From IMG/VR virus record IMGVR_UViG_3300023170_000009, positions 98,418 through 162,417 of that record: a DNA stretch of 64,000 nt; one strand, written 5' to 3'. The notes under the pieces are model-generated. The model saw only the letters and a program-made list of their open reading frames with translations. It was not told where the DNA came from and did no database searches. A program made the translations under genes and the position numbers. The stretch's first letter is position 1; each line of letters starts with the position of its first letter. Shown piece by piece: positions 48,122 through 56,248 of the stretch. Source of the DNA: a virus.

Positions 48122-49038
48122 AACAAAGGTGATAACTTCATAGCCAAAGCTTTGGCTGTATGTTCCATAGTTTTTGTTCCAGGATGTTGGCAATCTCTAG
48201 CCTTTGCCCATTTATCATGTTCTTCAGATAACCAAGGAACAAAAGTTGATCTTGTAGCGTGGGCTGATTCCTGAAACCAACTCCATTGAAACTCAGGTAT
48301 ATCACCACACATAACTTTAGCAAATTTTCCCCATTGATTAGCCTTTCCAATCTCATTGTATGGATCTAAAAATAAAGTTAAGTATTGTTCTGTTCTATTA
48401 ATACCGTTTGAAGAAACATTGCTCCTAGCTGGGTATTCTGCTATATCCCAAGGTCCAACGTTATAGTGCATTCCTTTCTGATAATAGATTGCTCTATCTG
48501 TTGTTGTCCAGCCAATACAAATTGCTTTTGGTTTTTTAAAGTAGGTTAATAAGTTTGCTAAGATCAAACAAATTAGTTCGTTAGAACCACCAGGTACACC
48601 TAAGTTAATTACAGGGTGCCCTAGCTCCTTGGATAGAAACTTGTCAAGTGTTTCACTATCATCTATCCCAACACCATATACACAAGAACATCCTAGTAAT
48701 ACTATGGAGTTCCCCCAATCTACATCTTTCCAGTCAGGGGCTCTAAAACCGCTTGAATTTAAAATATAATTAACTTTTTCTTCTCTATACTTCCAGTCTT
48801 CAGGTGCATCTTTTAATCTTGTTTCAAAATCCTCTTCAGTATCACCAACACACCATTCAAAAGAATCTCTTGTTATTGACTGATTGAATGTTAGGGGAAA
48901 ATCTTTTTCCAATAATATAGATCCCGGAAAAGGACGTTTAATATAATAACTTTTATTATCTCCAACTTCTCCCCTCTTTTTATTGGGGATAATATCTAAT
49001 AAATCATTAAAACTATGTGGGTTATATTCTTTGTTCAT
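48118..49038 (-). CDS. SGNH/GDSL hydrolase-like protein (first of three)
   Basis: 306 residues. IVLLGCSCVYGVGI holds the nucleophile Ser (GCS for GDS), VINLGVPGGSNELICLIL the Gly/Asn blocks, and DCQHPGTKTMEHTAKALAMK the catalytic Asp-x2-His. These enzymes act as esterases or acyltransferases on sugars. It is neither secreted nor anchored by a visible signal. It overlaps both neighbours (49022 and 47333). Confidence 0.7.
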   Translation of the reverse strand: MNKEYNPHSFNDLLDIIPNKKRGEVGDNKSYYIKRPFPGSILLEKDFPLTFNQSITRDSFEWCVGDTEEDFETRLKDAPEDWKYREEKVNYILNSSGFRAPDWKDVDWGNSIVLLGCSCVYGVGIDDSETLDKFLSKELGHPVINLGVPGGSNELICLILANLLTYFKKPKAICIGWTTTDRAIYYQKGMHYNVGPWDIAEYPARSNVSSNGINRTEQYLTLFLDPYNEIGKANQWGKFAKVMCGDIPEFQWSWFQESAHATRSTFVPWLSEEHDKWAKARDCQHPGTKTMEHTAKALAMKLSPLL

Positions 49039-49993
49039 TTCTTAATTTCTCATAAATTGCTTTTGCGAATACGCGGTGTCCTTCTACGCCAGGATGCGAG
49101 CAGGGTGTTATATATCCTTTAGGCGAACCTTTACCGTTTAGTCCCCAATAACCTAATAAAGGTAAGCCCTCAGTTGCTTCAACATATTCTATAAATGTGT
49201 GATGTCCCCCAGGTCTAAAGTGTGCTTCCCAAGGGAACATATCAACCATTTCTTGTTCAATATACCATTTTGATAACCAAACACCTCTATCGTATGCTCT
49301 ATCATATGCAGGAGTCATTATAAAATGATGTTTTTTAATATTCTTCATCCAAGACATAAGGTAATGTATATTATATATTTGTTCTTGGATAACCATTCTT
49401 GGACTGTAAAGATACTCCGCATAACTATCCCACAGTGGTTTTCTAGGATCTTCTTCAGGTTGAGCATCCTTATGGGGCCACATTGTAGTATGGGTAAAGT
49501 GTCCTGTATCTGGCAAGTCTTTTCTAGCAAAATCAAATCGATCCATTCCTGCAGGAGTGTATATGACAATAACCTCATCTATAAGATCTAATCTAAGATC
49601 AGGATAGTGCCAAAGATTATTAATACTTGCTCTATTACCATTACCCCTCATACCAAAATTGATGTGAGTCCATCCATCCAAAAATTCTCTACATAAAATT
49701 CCACTGTAGTTGTTTTGTCTTTCTATTGGAGCCATGTTAATAAAGACATTGTCTTTAGAAGGACCATATGGACAAAGTTCTGCCCCATACTTATCTGCGA
49801 TTTCCTTTTTGTGCTCATAAGGCATATCGTTCCAGGAAACCATAGTAAAGTCTTGTTGAGGTGGTGCATAGTTTTGATATATTTCAAAGGGCACGGCGCC
49901 TTGTCCCTCTGCAAAGGAGCAACCAAAACAAATAACAGCTCGTCTTGTTTTTTTAAGACTTTCGTTAATTGCGGGAATCTCTTCTTTAAACAT
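49022..49993 (-). CDS. SGNH/GDSL hydrolase-like protein (second of three)
   Basis: 323 residues. VICFGCSFAEGQG (Ser), INFGMRGNGNRASINNLW (Gly and Asn), VIVIYTPAGMDRFDF and PCSHPGVEGHRVFAKAIYEK (His). A large insertion with Trp and Tyr-rich sequence sits between blocks II and V. It overlaps the glycosyltransferase-like gene end by eight bases and the 48118 gene by 17 bases. Confidence 0.7.
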   Translation of the reverse strand: MFKEEIPAINESLKKTRRAVICFGCSFAEGQGAVPFEIYQNYAPPQQDFTMVSWNDMPYEHKKEIADKYGAELCPYGPSKDNVFINMAPIERQNNYSGILCREFLDGWTHINFGMRGNGNRASINNLWHYPDLRLDLIDEVIVIYTPAGMDRFDFARKDLPDTGHFTHTTMWPHKDAQPEEDPRKPLWDSYAEYLYSPRMVIQEQIYNIHYLMSWMKNIKKHHFIMTPAYDRAYDRGVWLSKWYIEQEMVDMFPWEAHFRPGGHHTFIEYVEATEGLPLLGYWGLNGKGSPKGYITPCSHPGVEGHRVFAKAIYEKLRNEQRI

Positions 49994-51350
49994 TAAAATA
50001 TTCCTTATAATATTGTATTAAAGTTTCCATAGATTTAGGAACATAATCCTCAGAATTTTTTCTTAAAACCTCTCTATTATGTTCTAATATAGGCGTCAAA
50101 GATCTAAACCATGACATTTTGTCTTCAATGGCATCTATGCGTTTTATCTCTTTTATAATAGCTTCCATTCTAGCCCATGTAGAAAGTTTGTCGTAACTTT
50201 CATCAATAAAACCTTCAAATGTTTTATAGCCAAAGTCTTTTAAATAATGTAGCGAGTTTTTATTTCCTAATATAATAAAAGGATGAAACTCTGCAATAGA
50301 CTTAAATGTTTTTTCACTTAAAAAGCATGTATTGTCATGATCAGAAAAAGATGCCTCACTAACAACACTAACAAAGGTGTCTTTTATTGTTTGATCATTA
50401 AATCTTGTAATATAATACCCATCATCTTTTTCGTTATTTGGAGTATTATAAGCCAACAACGGCAGATCCTTATTTAATAATTCAGATTCATCATGCGGAA
50501 TAAACCTATCTTCCATATGTGTAAAATTAGGATCCCAGGAGTTCATACTACAAACTCCTTTGTCAAGTAAGTTGGCGTCTCTTAAATATTTGTAAAACCA
50601 AATTCTATGTGCCCTTGTTCTTTTTTGTAGTGCATTAAATGTTTTTAATTTTTCTAAATTATTTCTTTTATATTCCAACTGATCCAATAACGTTGGTAAA
50701 GGACGCCCTTGATGTCTCAATCTATTTACAGCACCCACATGTATCATATTTTCAAAGTGAGTATGTGGAATGACTTTTAATCTTTCTTTAATACCTAAAG
50801 AGTTTGCCCAAATTTGATATTGTTCATCAGCTAAACAATTTCCTGTTACATAGATAATTGCTCGTGGGGAAACATTATTCGCCTCACAATCATTATGAAA
50901 CCAACTCCAAAGCCATTCTGTTTGATATCCCTCATGGCTTTGATCCAATAACAACAAAGCCTTTCCTTCCCTCAAATCTTTAAGGTATTTTTTATTTAAA
51001 AGGGACAGTGGTGTTTTTCTATTTGGAAAGTTTTCGTTCTTTGCTAGTCCTTTGTTGTCTTCTCCACACCAATCTATAGGACTATGATTTACTGCTGTTG
51101 AAATAATATAATTTGTATCGTTATCATTTTCGTTTTGATAGTGATACACTTCCCATTTCTTTTGCTCCCACTTCTCACCCATATTACGTTTAACACCTTC
51201 TCTCTCACCGGATAGATTGTGATTGCGGTGCATCATAAGAGTTGTTGTAATTGGACACGGTGTAAAGCGATTTAATCCTGATGTATTTTTATCAGGATAA
51301 TCTATAAAGTTTTCAAAGTCTGGTTCTATTTTCTCAAATGCAAACTTCAT
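49986..51350 (-). CDS. glycosyltransferase-like protein
   Basis: 454 residues from the ATG at 51350 (TAATG overlap with the epimerase stop; an in-frame ATG at 51371 lies inside the epimerase gene). The C-terminal part has FVSVVSEASFSDHDNTCFLS, EKTFKSIAEFHPFIILGNKN and LHYLKDFGYKTFEGFIDESY. The order SE....EK..K.I....PFI..G......LK..G..TF is that of phage-type fucosyltransferase-like or exostosin-like glycosyltransferases. N-terminal domain gives no clear clue. Neighbours: epimerase and SGNH enzymes. Confidence 0.5.
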   Translation of the reverse strand: MKFAFEKIEPDFENFIDYPDKNTSGLNRFTPCPITTTLMMHRNHNLSGEREGVKRNMGEKWEQKKWEVYHYQNENDNDTNYIISTAVNHSPIDWCGEDNKGLAKNENFPNRKTPLSLLNKKYLKDLREGKALLLLDQSHEGYQTEWLWSWFHNDCEANNVSPRAIIYVTGNCLADEQYQIWANSLGIKERLKVIPHTHFENMIHVGAVNRLRHQGRPLPTLLDQLEYKRNNLEKLKTFNALQKRTRAHRIWFYKYLRDANLLDKGVCSMNSWDPNFTHMEDRFIPHDESELLNKDLPLLAYNTPNNEKDDGYYITRFNDQTIKDTFVSVVSEASFSDHDNTCFLSEKTFKSIAEFHPFIILGNKNSLHYLKDFGYKTFEGFIDESYDKLSTWARMEAIIKEIKRIDAIEDKMSWFRSLTPILEHNREVLRKNSEDYVPKSMETLIQYYKEYFNV

Positions 51351-52354
51351 TACATTAATCCATCTTTCCAAGTTTTGGGAGTTTTTTCATTTATAATCTC
51401 TACAGGCAAATTATAATTAAAGGGTTTTGGTCCTCGTAATTTTATATATTCTACAGTAGATTTAATCATCATAAGTAAATCAGAATTGGGGGTGTAGTTT
51501 AAAAGTTTTTTTGCCTTTTCTGCAGAACAAGTTGCGTGTTTAACTTCTTGTGGTCTGCCTTCCATATATATTGGAGCCTCATTACACCTAGTAATTGAGG
51601 AAATCATTTCTGCTAATGTATTAATTGTTACTTCGCCTGAGTCAGGCCCAATATTAATTACCTCACCATTAATATCTTTTCTATAAATCATTTGTTCTAA
51701 ACAGTCAACACAATCATCTACGTAGGAAAAGCATCTTGTTTGTTCCCCGTCTCCGTAAATAATAGCAGGCTTGCCCATTAGGTTTCTATTAATCATTATG
51801 CTCATAACATTTCTAAAAGGATCGTCATATCTTTGTCTGGGTCCTACAATATTATGCGGGACAGCTATAACATAATCCATTCCATGAACTTTAGATAATA
51901 TTCTTAGGGTATCTTCGGCAGCTACTTTAGCAATAGCATAAGGATCAACAGGCTGAGGCGTCATGTCCTCTGTAAAGGGTGCTTCTTGATCGCCATATCT
52001 TGCCATTGAACTACAAAAAATAAATTTCTTAACTCCCCTTGCTATGGCAGCACTCATTGTTGTAACACTGGCATCATAAATGTTTTTAGTAATAAATGAA
52101 GGTGAAAAAACAGACAGTCCTTCGTGTGCAGTGGCGGCTGTATGTATTACAACATCAACTCCCTCAAGAATTCTATACATTCCTTCATAATCACAACAAT
52201 CAACCTTATAACGACTTACTCCTTCAGGTATATTATCAACATACCCGCCTAACAAGTTATCGTTTCCAATAATTGTGTGATTTGTATTCTTTACAAGTCT
52301 TTCGCCTAAATGACTTCCTAAAAAACCCGCGATGCCTGTAATTAAAATTTTCAT
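51350..52354 (-). CDS. NAD-dependent sugar epimerase/dehydratase
   Basis: 334 residues. ITGIAGFLGSHLGERLV (GxxGxxG), HTAATAHEGLSVFSPSF, FCSSMARYGDQEAPFTEDM, YAIAKVAAEDTL (Tyr-x3-Lys) and VIAVPHNIVGPRQRYDDPF. Typical NDP-sugar epimerase such as GalE-like. It overlaps the 52351 gene by ATGA and the 49986 gene by TAATG. Confidence 0.88.
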   Translation of the reverse strand: MKILITGIAGFLGSHLGERLVKNTNHTIIGNDNLLGGYVDNIPEGVSRYKVDCCDYEGMYRILEGVDVVIHTAATAHEGLSVFSPSFITKNIYDASVTTMSAAIARGVKKFIFCSSMARYGDQEAPFTEDMTPQPVDPYAIAKVAAEDTLRILSKVHGMDYVIAVPHNIVGPRQRYDDPFRNVMSIMINRNLMGKPAIIYGDGEQTRCFSYVDDCVDCLEQMIYRKDINGEVINIGPDSGEVTINTLAEMISSITRCNEAPIYMEGRPQEVKHATCSAEKAKKLLNYTPNSDLLMMIKSTVEYIKLRGPKPFNYNLPVEIINEKTPKTWKDGLM

Positions 52355-53109
52355 AATTGATGTTCCTGAGCAAGAGCTCTTGCAAATAGTGTATGTCCTA
52401 AACGAGTGGGATGACCTCTTTCGTGAAAATATTTTTCTAAATTTTGATGTTGAACTTTTTTGTTAATAAGATCAAAGGTGGTAATTTCCTCTTCAAGTAA
52501 CAAAAGCTCTTTCACACACCAGTCAAACATATTAGAATGACCACCAACAGTAATTATATCTGTCCATTGAATTGATGTATATAGGTGATTATCAAAATAA
52601 AGAAATTTTTCCTGTTTATACTCGTTTGTAAAAGAGGGAAAAATCTTATAATTCAATATCCCGTTCGCATGACAAAATTGTTTAAGTAATTTATAAGACA
52701 GTAAAAAGTTTGTATTCTCAGATCTTTGAGAACTTATCTTAGCCCAGATTTTACATAGTTCTTGATGTTCTTCTCCGTGAACATTGGGGGGTTCTGAATT
52801 AGGAAAAATGGTTAAAAATTCATTAAAAGTTTTTTTCGGTTTAGGAACCCATTTAGGATTTAAATAGTCTACCCTGGATAAAGCTGTTGGCATCCAAATT
52901 AAATACTTTTCTTGATAATCACTCAATCCTAAGTCGTACATGAATAAATTCAAAACAGAACCAAGATTGCCAACTCCCTCTGTACCTAGGTTAATATAAT
53001 CTGCATTACAAATGTTAGCATATTGAGCTAGAAAAGATGCTTCTTCACCCCCGGCTTCTGCACCCTGTATAAAAGAATCACCTATTCCTATAATAAGTCT
53101 ATCCGACAT
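52351..53109 (-). CDS. SGNH/GDSL hydrolase-like protein (third of three)
   Basis: 252 residues. IIGIGDSFIQGAEAGGEEAS is a classic GDS block, YINLGTEGVGNLGSVLNLFM blocks II and III, and HERGHPTRLGHTLFARALAQ the catalytic His in a RGHP setting. This has the best GDSL pattern of the three. Overlaps the radical SAM gene by 11 bases. Confidence 0.78.
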   Translation of the reverse strand: MSDRLIIGIGDSFIQGAEAGGEEASFLAQYANICNADYINLGTEGVGNLGSVLNLFMYDLGLSDYQEKYLIWMPTALSRVDYLNPKWVPKPKKTFNEFLTIFPNSEPPNVHGEEHQELCKIWAKISSQRSENTNFLLSYKLLKQFCHANGILNYKIFPSFTNEYKQEKFLYFDNHLYTSIQWTDIITVGGHSNMFDWCVKELLLLEEEITTFDLINKKVQHQNLEKYFHERGHPTRLGHTLFARALAQEHQL

Positions 53110-54589
53110 TGACTACCTCTATTCTAGTATTGTTTTCTTCTTCCGCTAAGTGTTTACATAGATTCCAAAATGATTCCATATCTGGAAATGTTTCTAAAAA
53201 GTTTGTATCCCTTCTTCTATCTATTTCTGTAAACCATTTATAAAAATCTATTCTTCCTTGTTTTACTTTTTCATCATCATACTGAACTTCGGCAAAATAA
53301 TCTCTAACACGTCTAAATCTTTCATATTCTATATCACTAAATTTTTTAGTGTCCGAGTCGTCTCTATTATCATCAATAAACTTTAAGATGTTGTCAAAGT
53401 GAGGCAAATATTCTTCTTTAGGAAGAATGTGCATATCATATTGTAAAGGCTCTTTTAAATAAGGAGTATCAAACCTTATTTTTCGATCTTGTGGATTTCT
53501 AGGATCCAATACAGGAATTACATCATCATAAAGTTCACGCCAATCTAAAATCTTTTGTAAATACTCTGTAAAAGAAGTTACTGACAAGATATTGAATGTA
53601 CACATGTGCGTAATATGGGACTTAACTCCTCTAACATAAATGTCCTGATTCTTTTCCCACTTATTTACATCTAATCCTGTTCGCAAATACTCAGCACGTT
53701 TACCCCAAGTATCCATGCTTGTAAACATCTTAAACTTTCTAATTTTTTTACTGTCTAAAAGATCATTTATAATAGGCACTAGTTTTTCCACGTGCCTATG
53801 TGTCATACCGAGATTGCTATTAACATTAATTTCTAAATCAGGCTTAGGATTTTCTTTTAGATCATTAAATAACCGCCACGTGGATTTGTGTAACAGTGGC
53901 TCTCCGCCAGTAATACGCAAGATGTTTAATGTCTTGGACATCTCGGGCCACCATTCCCACCAAGCCTTAATAAAGGGATTATTGTCTTCATCTTTCAATG
54001 ATGATAACAAAGAGCTCTGTTCAATGTAGTCTATATCTAAGGCATGGTTTTTAACCATGTTGTATGGACCAAACTTTTTAATTTCATTATAGAAGCTTGT
54101 GCTTACAGCAGGATGGCAGTAACCACATTTAAAGTTACATTCATTGTGAAATGCAACTTCTATATATTCTGGATTAACATTGTAATCCCACGGCATGCTT
54201 TTAATTTCTTCTATACGCTCAGGTGTAAAGATACTAGCATTACGAATTTTTCTATCGCTAATGTGTTGCTGTTCCCAAGGTGTTTCATCAGTATCTAAAC
54301 TTTCAACGTTCCAACAATACTTACACCCATCTGGTTTTTCACCAACAAGCATCTCTGCTCTTTCTTTTTTCTTTGTGCTTGTATTATGCAGAGCTGCTGG
54401 GTTTACTTTGATTTCTTCTACAGAAATATCATGGGGTCGTGGGTGATAACAGCTATGCGTTTGCCCAGAGTACATGTATATTGAGGTGTGATGCCATTTA
54501 GCCAAACAGAAGGTTGGACTAATTTGTTCTTCTAGTTGTTTTGTAGTCTGACGAATTTGTTCTACATCAGACTCGTATTTCGTACCCAT
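53099..54589 (-). CDS. twitch-domain radical SAM protein, paralogue of 45625
   Basis: 496 residues. CNFKCGYC (C151, C155, C158), RITGGEPLLHKSTWRLFNDL, and FKMFTSMDTWGKRAEYLRTG. The preceding Cys blocks C28, SCYHPRPH (C47, H49, H53) and CKYCW (C89, C92) match those of the 45625 protein one for one. Two copies in one operon suggest two related steps or a hetero-pair. Overlaps the 54567 gene by 23 bases. Confidence 0.85.
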   Translation of the reverse strand: MGTKYESDVEQIRQTTKQLEEQISPTFCLAKWHHTSIYMYSGQTHSCYHPRPHDISVEEIKVNPAALHNTSTKKKERAEMLVGEKPDGCKYCWNVESLDTDETPWEQQHISDRKIRNASIFTPERIEEIKSMPWDYNVNPEYIEVAFHNECNFKCGYCHPAVSTSFYNEIKKFGPYNMVKNHALDIDYIEQSSLLSSLKDEDNNPFIKAWWEWWPEMSKTLNILRITGGEPLLHKSTWRLFNDLKENPKPDLEINVNSNLGMTHRHVEKLVPIINDLLDSKKIRKFKMFTSMDTWGKRAEYLRTGLDVNKWEKNQDIYVRGVKSHITHMCTFNILSVTSFTEYLQKILDWRELYDDVIPVLDPRNPQDRKIRFDTPYLKEPLQYDMHILPKEEYLPHFDNILKFIDDNRDDSDTKKFSDIEYERFRRVRDYFAEVQYDDEKVKQGRIDFYKWFTEIDRRRDTNFLETFPDMESFWNLCKHLAEEENNTRIEVVNVG

Positions 54590-55187
54590 CTTTAATGCCT
54601 ATAATCATGTATCTAGAGAAGTTTCCACAATCCAATTCACCAGAATACAATATGTTTTCATGCCCGCATTGTCCTTCAAACTCTTGTAAAGACGATGCTG
54701 TTCTGATGTGTTCACCTATTTCCAAATTGTTGCTTTGTACGACAAACCATGTACCCATAGGAACATTATCCCACCATCTGTAATACGACATTTGGTTAAT
54801 GTGTTCACAAGAAGTATTTATTACTAGCTCAGGAGTGTCATTATAAACATACTTCATCATATCACATGTAACAGCATTAATTTTATCTTCTTTGGTTGTT
54901 ATTCGCCTTACAACCTCTTCGCAATCTGGATCAATGTCTACAGTTGTAATATCGCCCAGAATTTGAAAGTTATCTTTTAGGAGAGTAGCTAGAACGCCGT
55001 ACCATCCTCCGAATATATGAACGTTGTTGAATTTTCTGCAGTCGGAATACAGTCTTAGTTTTTCAATTAACCAACTTTTACTATCTAGTTGACTAGAATA
55101 AAAACAATCTGAAAATCTTTGGCTTAGATGATTTTGATATCTTACATAGTCCATATACAAGGACAGTCTCTCTTTTGTTATCTTCAT
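54567..55187 (-). CDS. methyltransferase-like protein, paralogue of 1022-1699
   Basis: 206 residues. VHIFGGWYGVLATLLKDNFQ corresponds to motif I, TTVDIDPDCEEVVRRI to motif II, LVINTSCEHINQMSYYRWWD to motif IV. Ends in GNFSRYMIIGIKDG. First gene of the sugar/radical-SAM operon after the small membrane protein. Acceptor not known. Confidence 0.6.
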   Translation of the reverse strand: MKITKERLSLYMDYVRYQNHLSQRFSDCFYSSQLDSKSWLIEKLRLYSDCRKFNNVHIFGGWYGVLATLLKDNFQILGDITTVDIDPDCEEVVRRITTKEDKINAVTCDMMKYVYNDTPELVINTSCEHINQMSYYRWWDNVPMGTWFVVQSNNLEIGEHIRTASSLQEFEGQCGHENILYSGELDCGNFSRYMIIGIKDGYEIRV

Positions 55188-55489
55188 AAGAAAAAGGATC
55201 TCAATAATGAGCCAAACAGCATAATACCGATAACACCGTTTAGCAGGACAAGTGCTCTATCTTTCCACATAAAGCCAACAACAAACCATCCCATTGCACC
55301 TGCCCAGCTTAAAAAGACGTCCCAAATATGTAATTCTGGAACACCCGAGCTTCTAAATGCAACGGCAAAAAGAACAGAAATGCTGGATAACCATTTAATA
55401 TACCAGTCAATTGTTCCTTTGGGTGTTTGGCTTTTTTGTATTCGTTTGCTTTTTTCTAATTCTTGTTTAGAAAAATCATTAGGTGCCAT
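55184..55489 (-). CDS. small membrane protein
   Basis: 101 residues. After a charged N-terminus (KQELEKSKRIQKSQTPKG) come hydrophobic stretches: WLSSISVLFAVAFRS, VFLSWAGAMGWFVVGFMW and VLLNGVIGIMLFGSLLRSFF, giving three membrane segments. Small membrane proteins of this kind are common in marine phages. Not a clear holin, but a holin-like role cannot be ruled out. It overlaps the next gene by four bases. Confidence 0.55.
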   Translation of the reverse strand: MAPNDFSKQELEKSKRIQKSQTPKGTIDWYIKWLSSISVLFAVAFRSSGVPELHIWDVFLSWAGAMGWFVVGFMWKDRALVLLNGVIGIMLFGSLLRSFFL

Positions 55490-55492
55490 TAA

Positions 55493-55699
55493 TTATTCCA
55501 CCTTTGTAATAGGCGTAATTGTGGAAGTGTCGTTATAATCTCCGTTATCCATATAATCTCGTCTATGGATTTCACGAACTAAGAACCCGTTCCTAACTTT
55601 AATAACGGTCATCTCTCTCATCAATACACCTTCCTGCAAGTCCTCACCGATTGAGTCTGCGAAAGGCCCCTCAGCAAATGGTACATTTCTTACAGTCAT
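55493..55699 (-). CDS. small hypothetical protein
   Basis: 68 residues from the ATG at 55699, which has AAGGAG before it; the ATG at 55762 lies inside the upstream gene. MTVRNVPFAEGPFADSIGED and VIKVRNGFLVREIHRRDYMD. Beta-rich. Not recognised. Confidence 0.5.
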   Translation of the reverse strand: MTVRNVPFAEGPFADSIGEDLQEGVLMREMTVIKVRNGFLVREIHRRDYMDNGDYNDTSTITPITKVE

Positions 55700-55721
55700 T
55701 TTTTTCTCCTTTTTAAAAAAT

Positions 55722-56075
55722 TTATCTACGCATTCTTGCAATATCTTTTGCATGTTGATCATCTATAATTGGGACGGCATTGGATTTGTGCATTGTGGCA
55801 ATACCCTTAATAAGAGTACCTGTATAACGCATAGGTTCTTTTTTAGAGCCAACGCCGCCATTTTTGTTAAATGTTCCATCCGCGACTTGCTTCTCCATAA
55901 GTGAAGGATACTTTTCGCGATGGTCCTCGTCCCGAACATATTTGTTCGTTGGCACATACTCTTTGAATTCTGATTTTTTGCGGCGGGGGGTAGATACGGC
56001 TTGGGACTTTTTCTTTCTTCTTTTTCGTCCGGACATGTCGTAACGTAGAGAGTTTTGTAAGTTCAAGTAAGCCAT
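55722..56075 (-). CDS. conserved basic phage protein
   Basis: 117 residues. SGRKRRKKKSQAVSTPRRKK is strongly basic. EKQVADGTFNKN, then KKEPMRYTGTLIKGIATMHK and SNAVPIIDDQH is conserved in marine T4-like phages. A nucleic acid-binding role is likely but unproven. First gene after the divergent promoters at 56159-56201. Confidence 0.55.
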   Translation of the reverse strand: MAYLNLQNSLRYDMSGRKRRKKKSQAVSTPRRKKSEFKEYVPTNKYVRDEDHREKYPSLMEKQVADGTFNKNGGVGSKKEPMRYTGTLIKGIATMHKSNAVPIIDDQHAKDIARMRR

Positions 56076-56158
56076 AATATACCTTCCTTCTCTCTCATAG
56101 AGATTTATAAGAGTTTTTACTAAAAAATAATATCAATTTTACCGTATATGCCAATTAA

Positions 56159-56170
56159 TATTTATAAATA
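56159..56170. promoter_or_regulatory. palindromic late promoter, TATTTATAAATA
   Basis: A 12-base palindrome that reads TATAAATA on both strands (plus 56163-56170, minus 56166-56159). It stands between divergent genes at 56075 and 56249 and can serve both. Confidence 0.65.
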
Positions 56171-56172
56171 CA

Positions 56173-56201
56173 ATTATATAAAATTTTTACATACATGTCA
56201 A
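56173..56201 (-). promoter_or_regulatory. sigma70-type promoter, TTGACA-17-TATAAT
   Basis: Minus strand TTGACA (56201-56196), 17 bases, TATAAT (56178-56173). Start for the leftward operon from 56075. Confidence 0.8.
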
Positions 56202-56248
56202 GGAAATTGGAGGTGAAAACACAAAAAAAATAACTCTAGGAGACCAAA

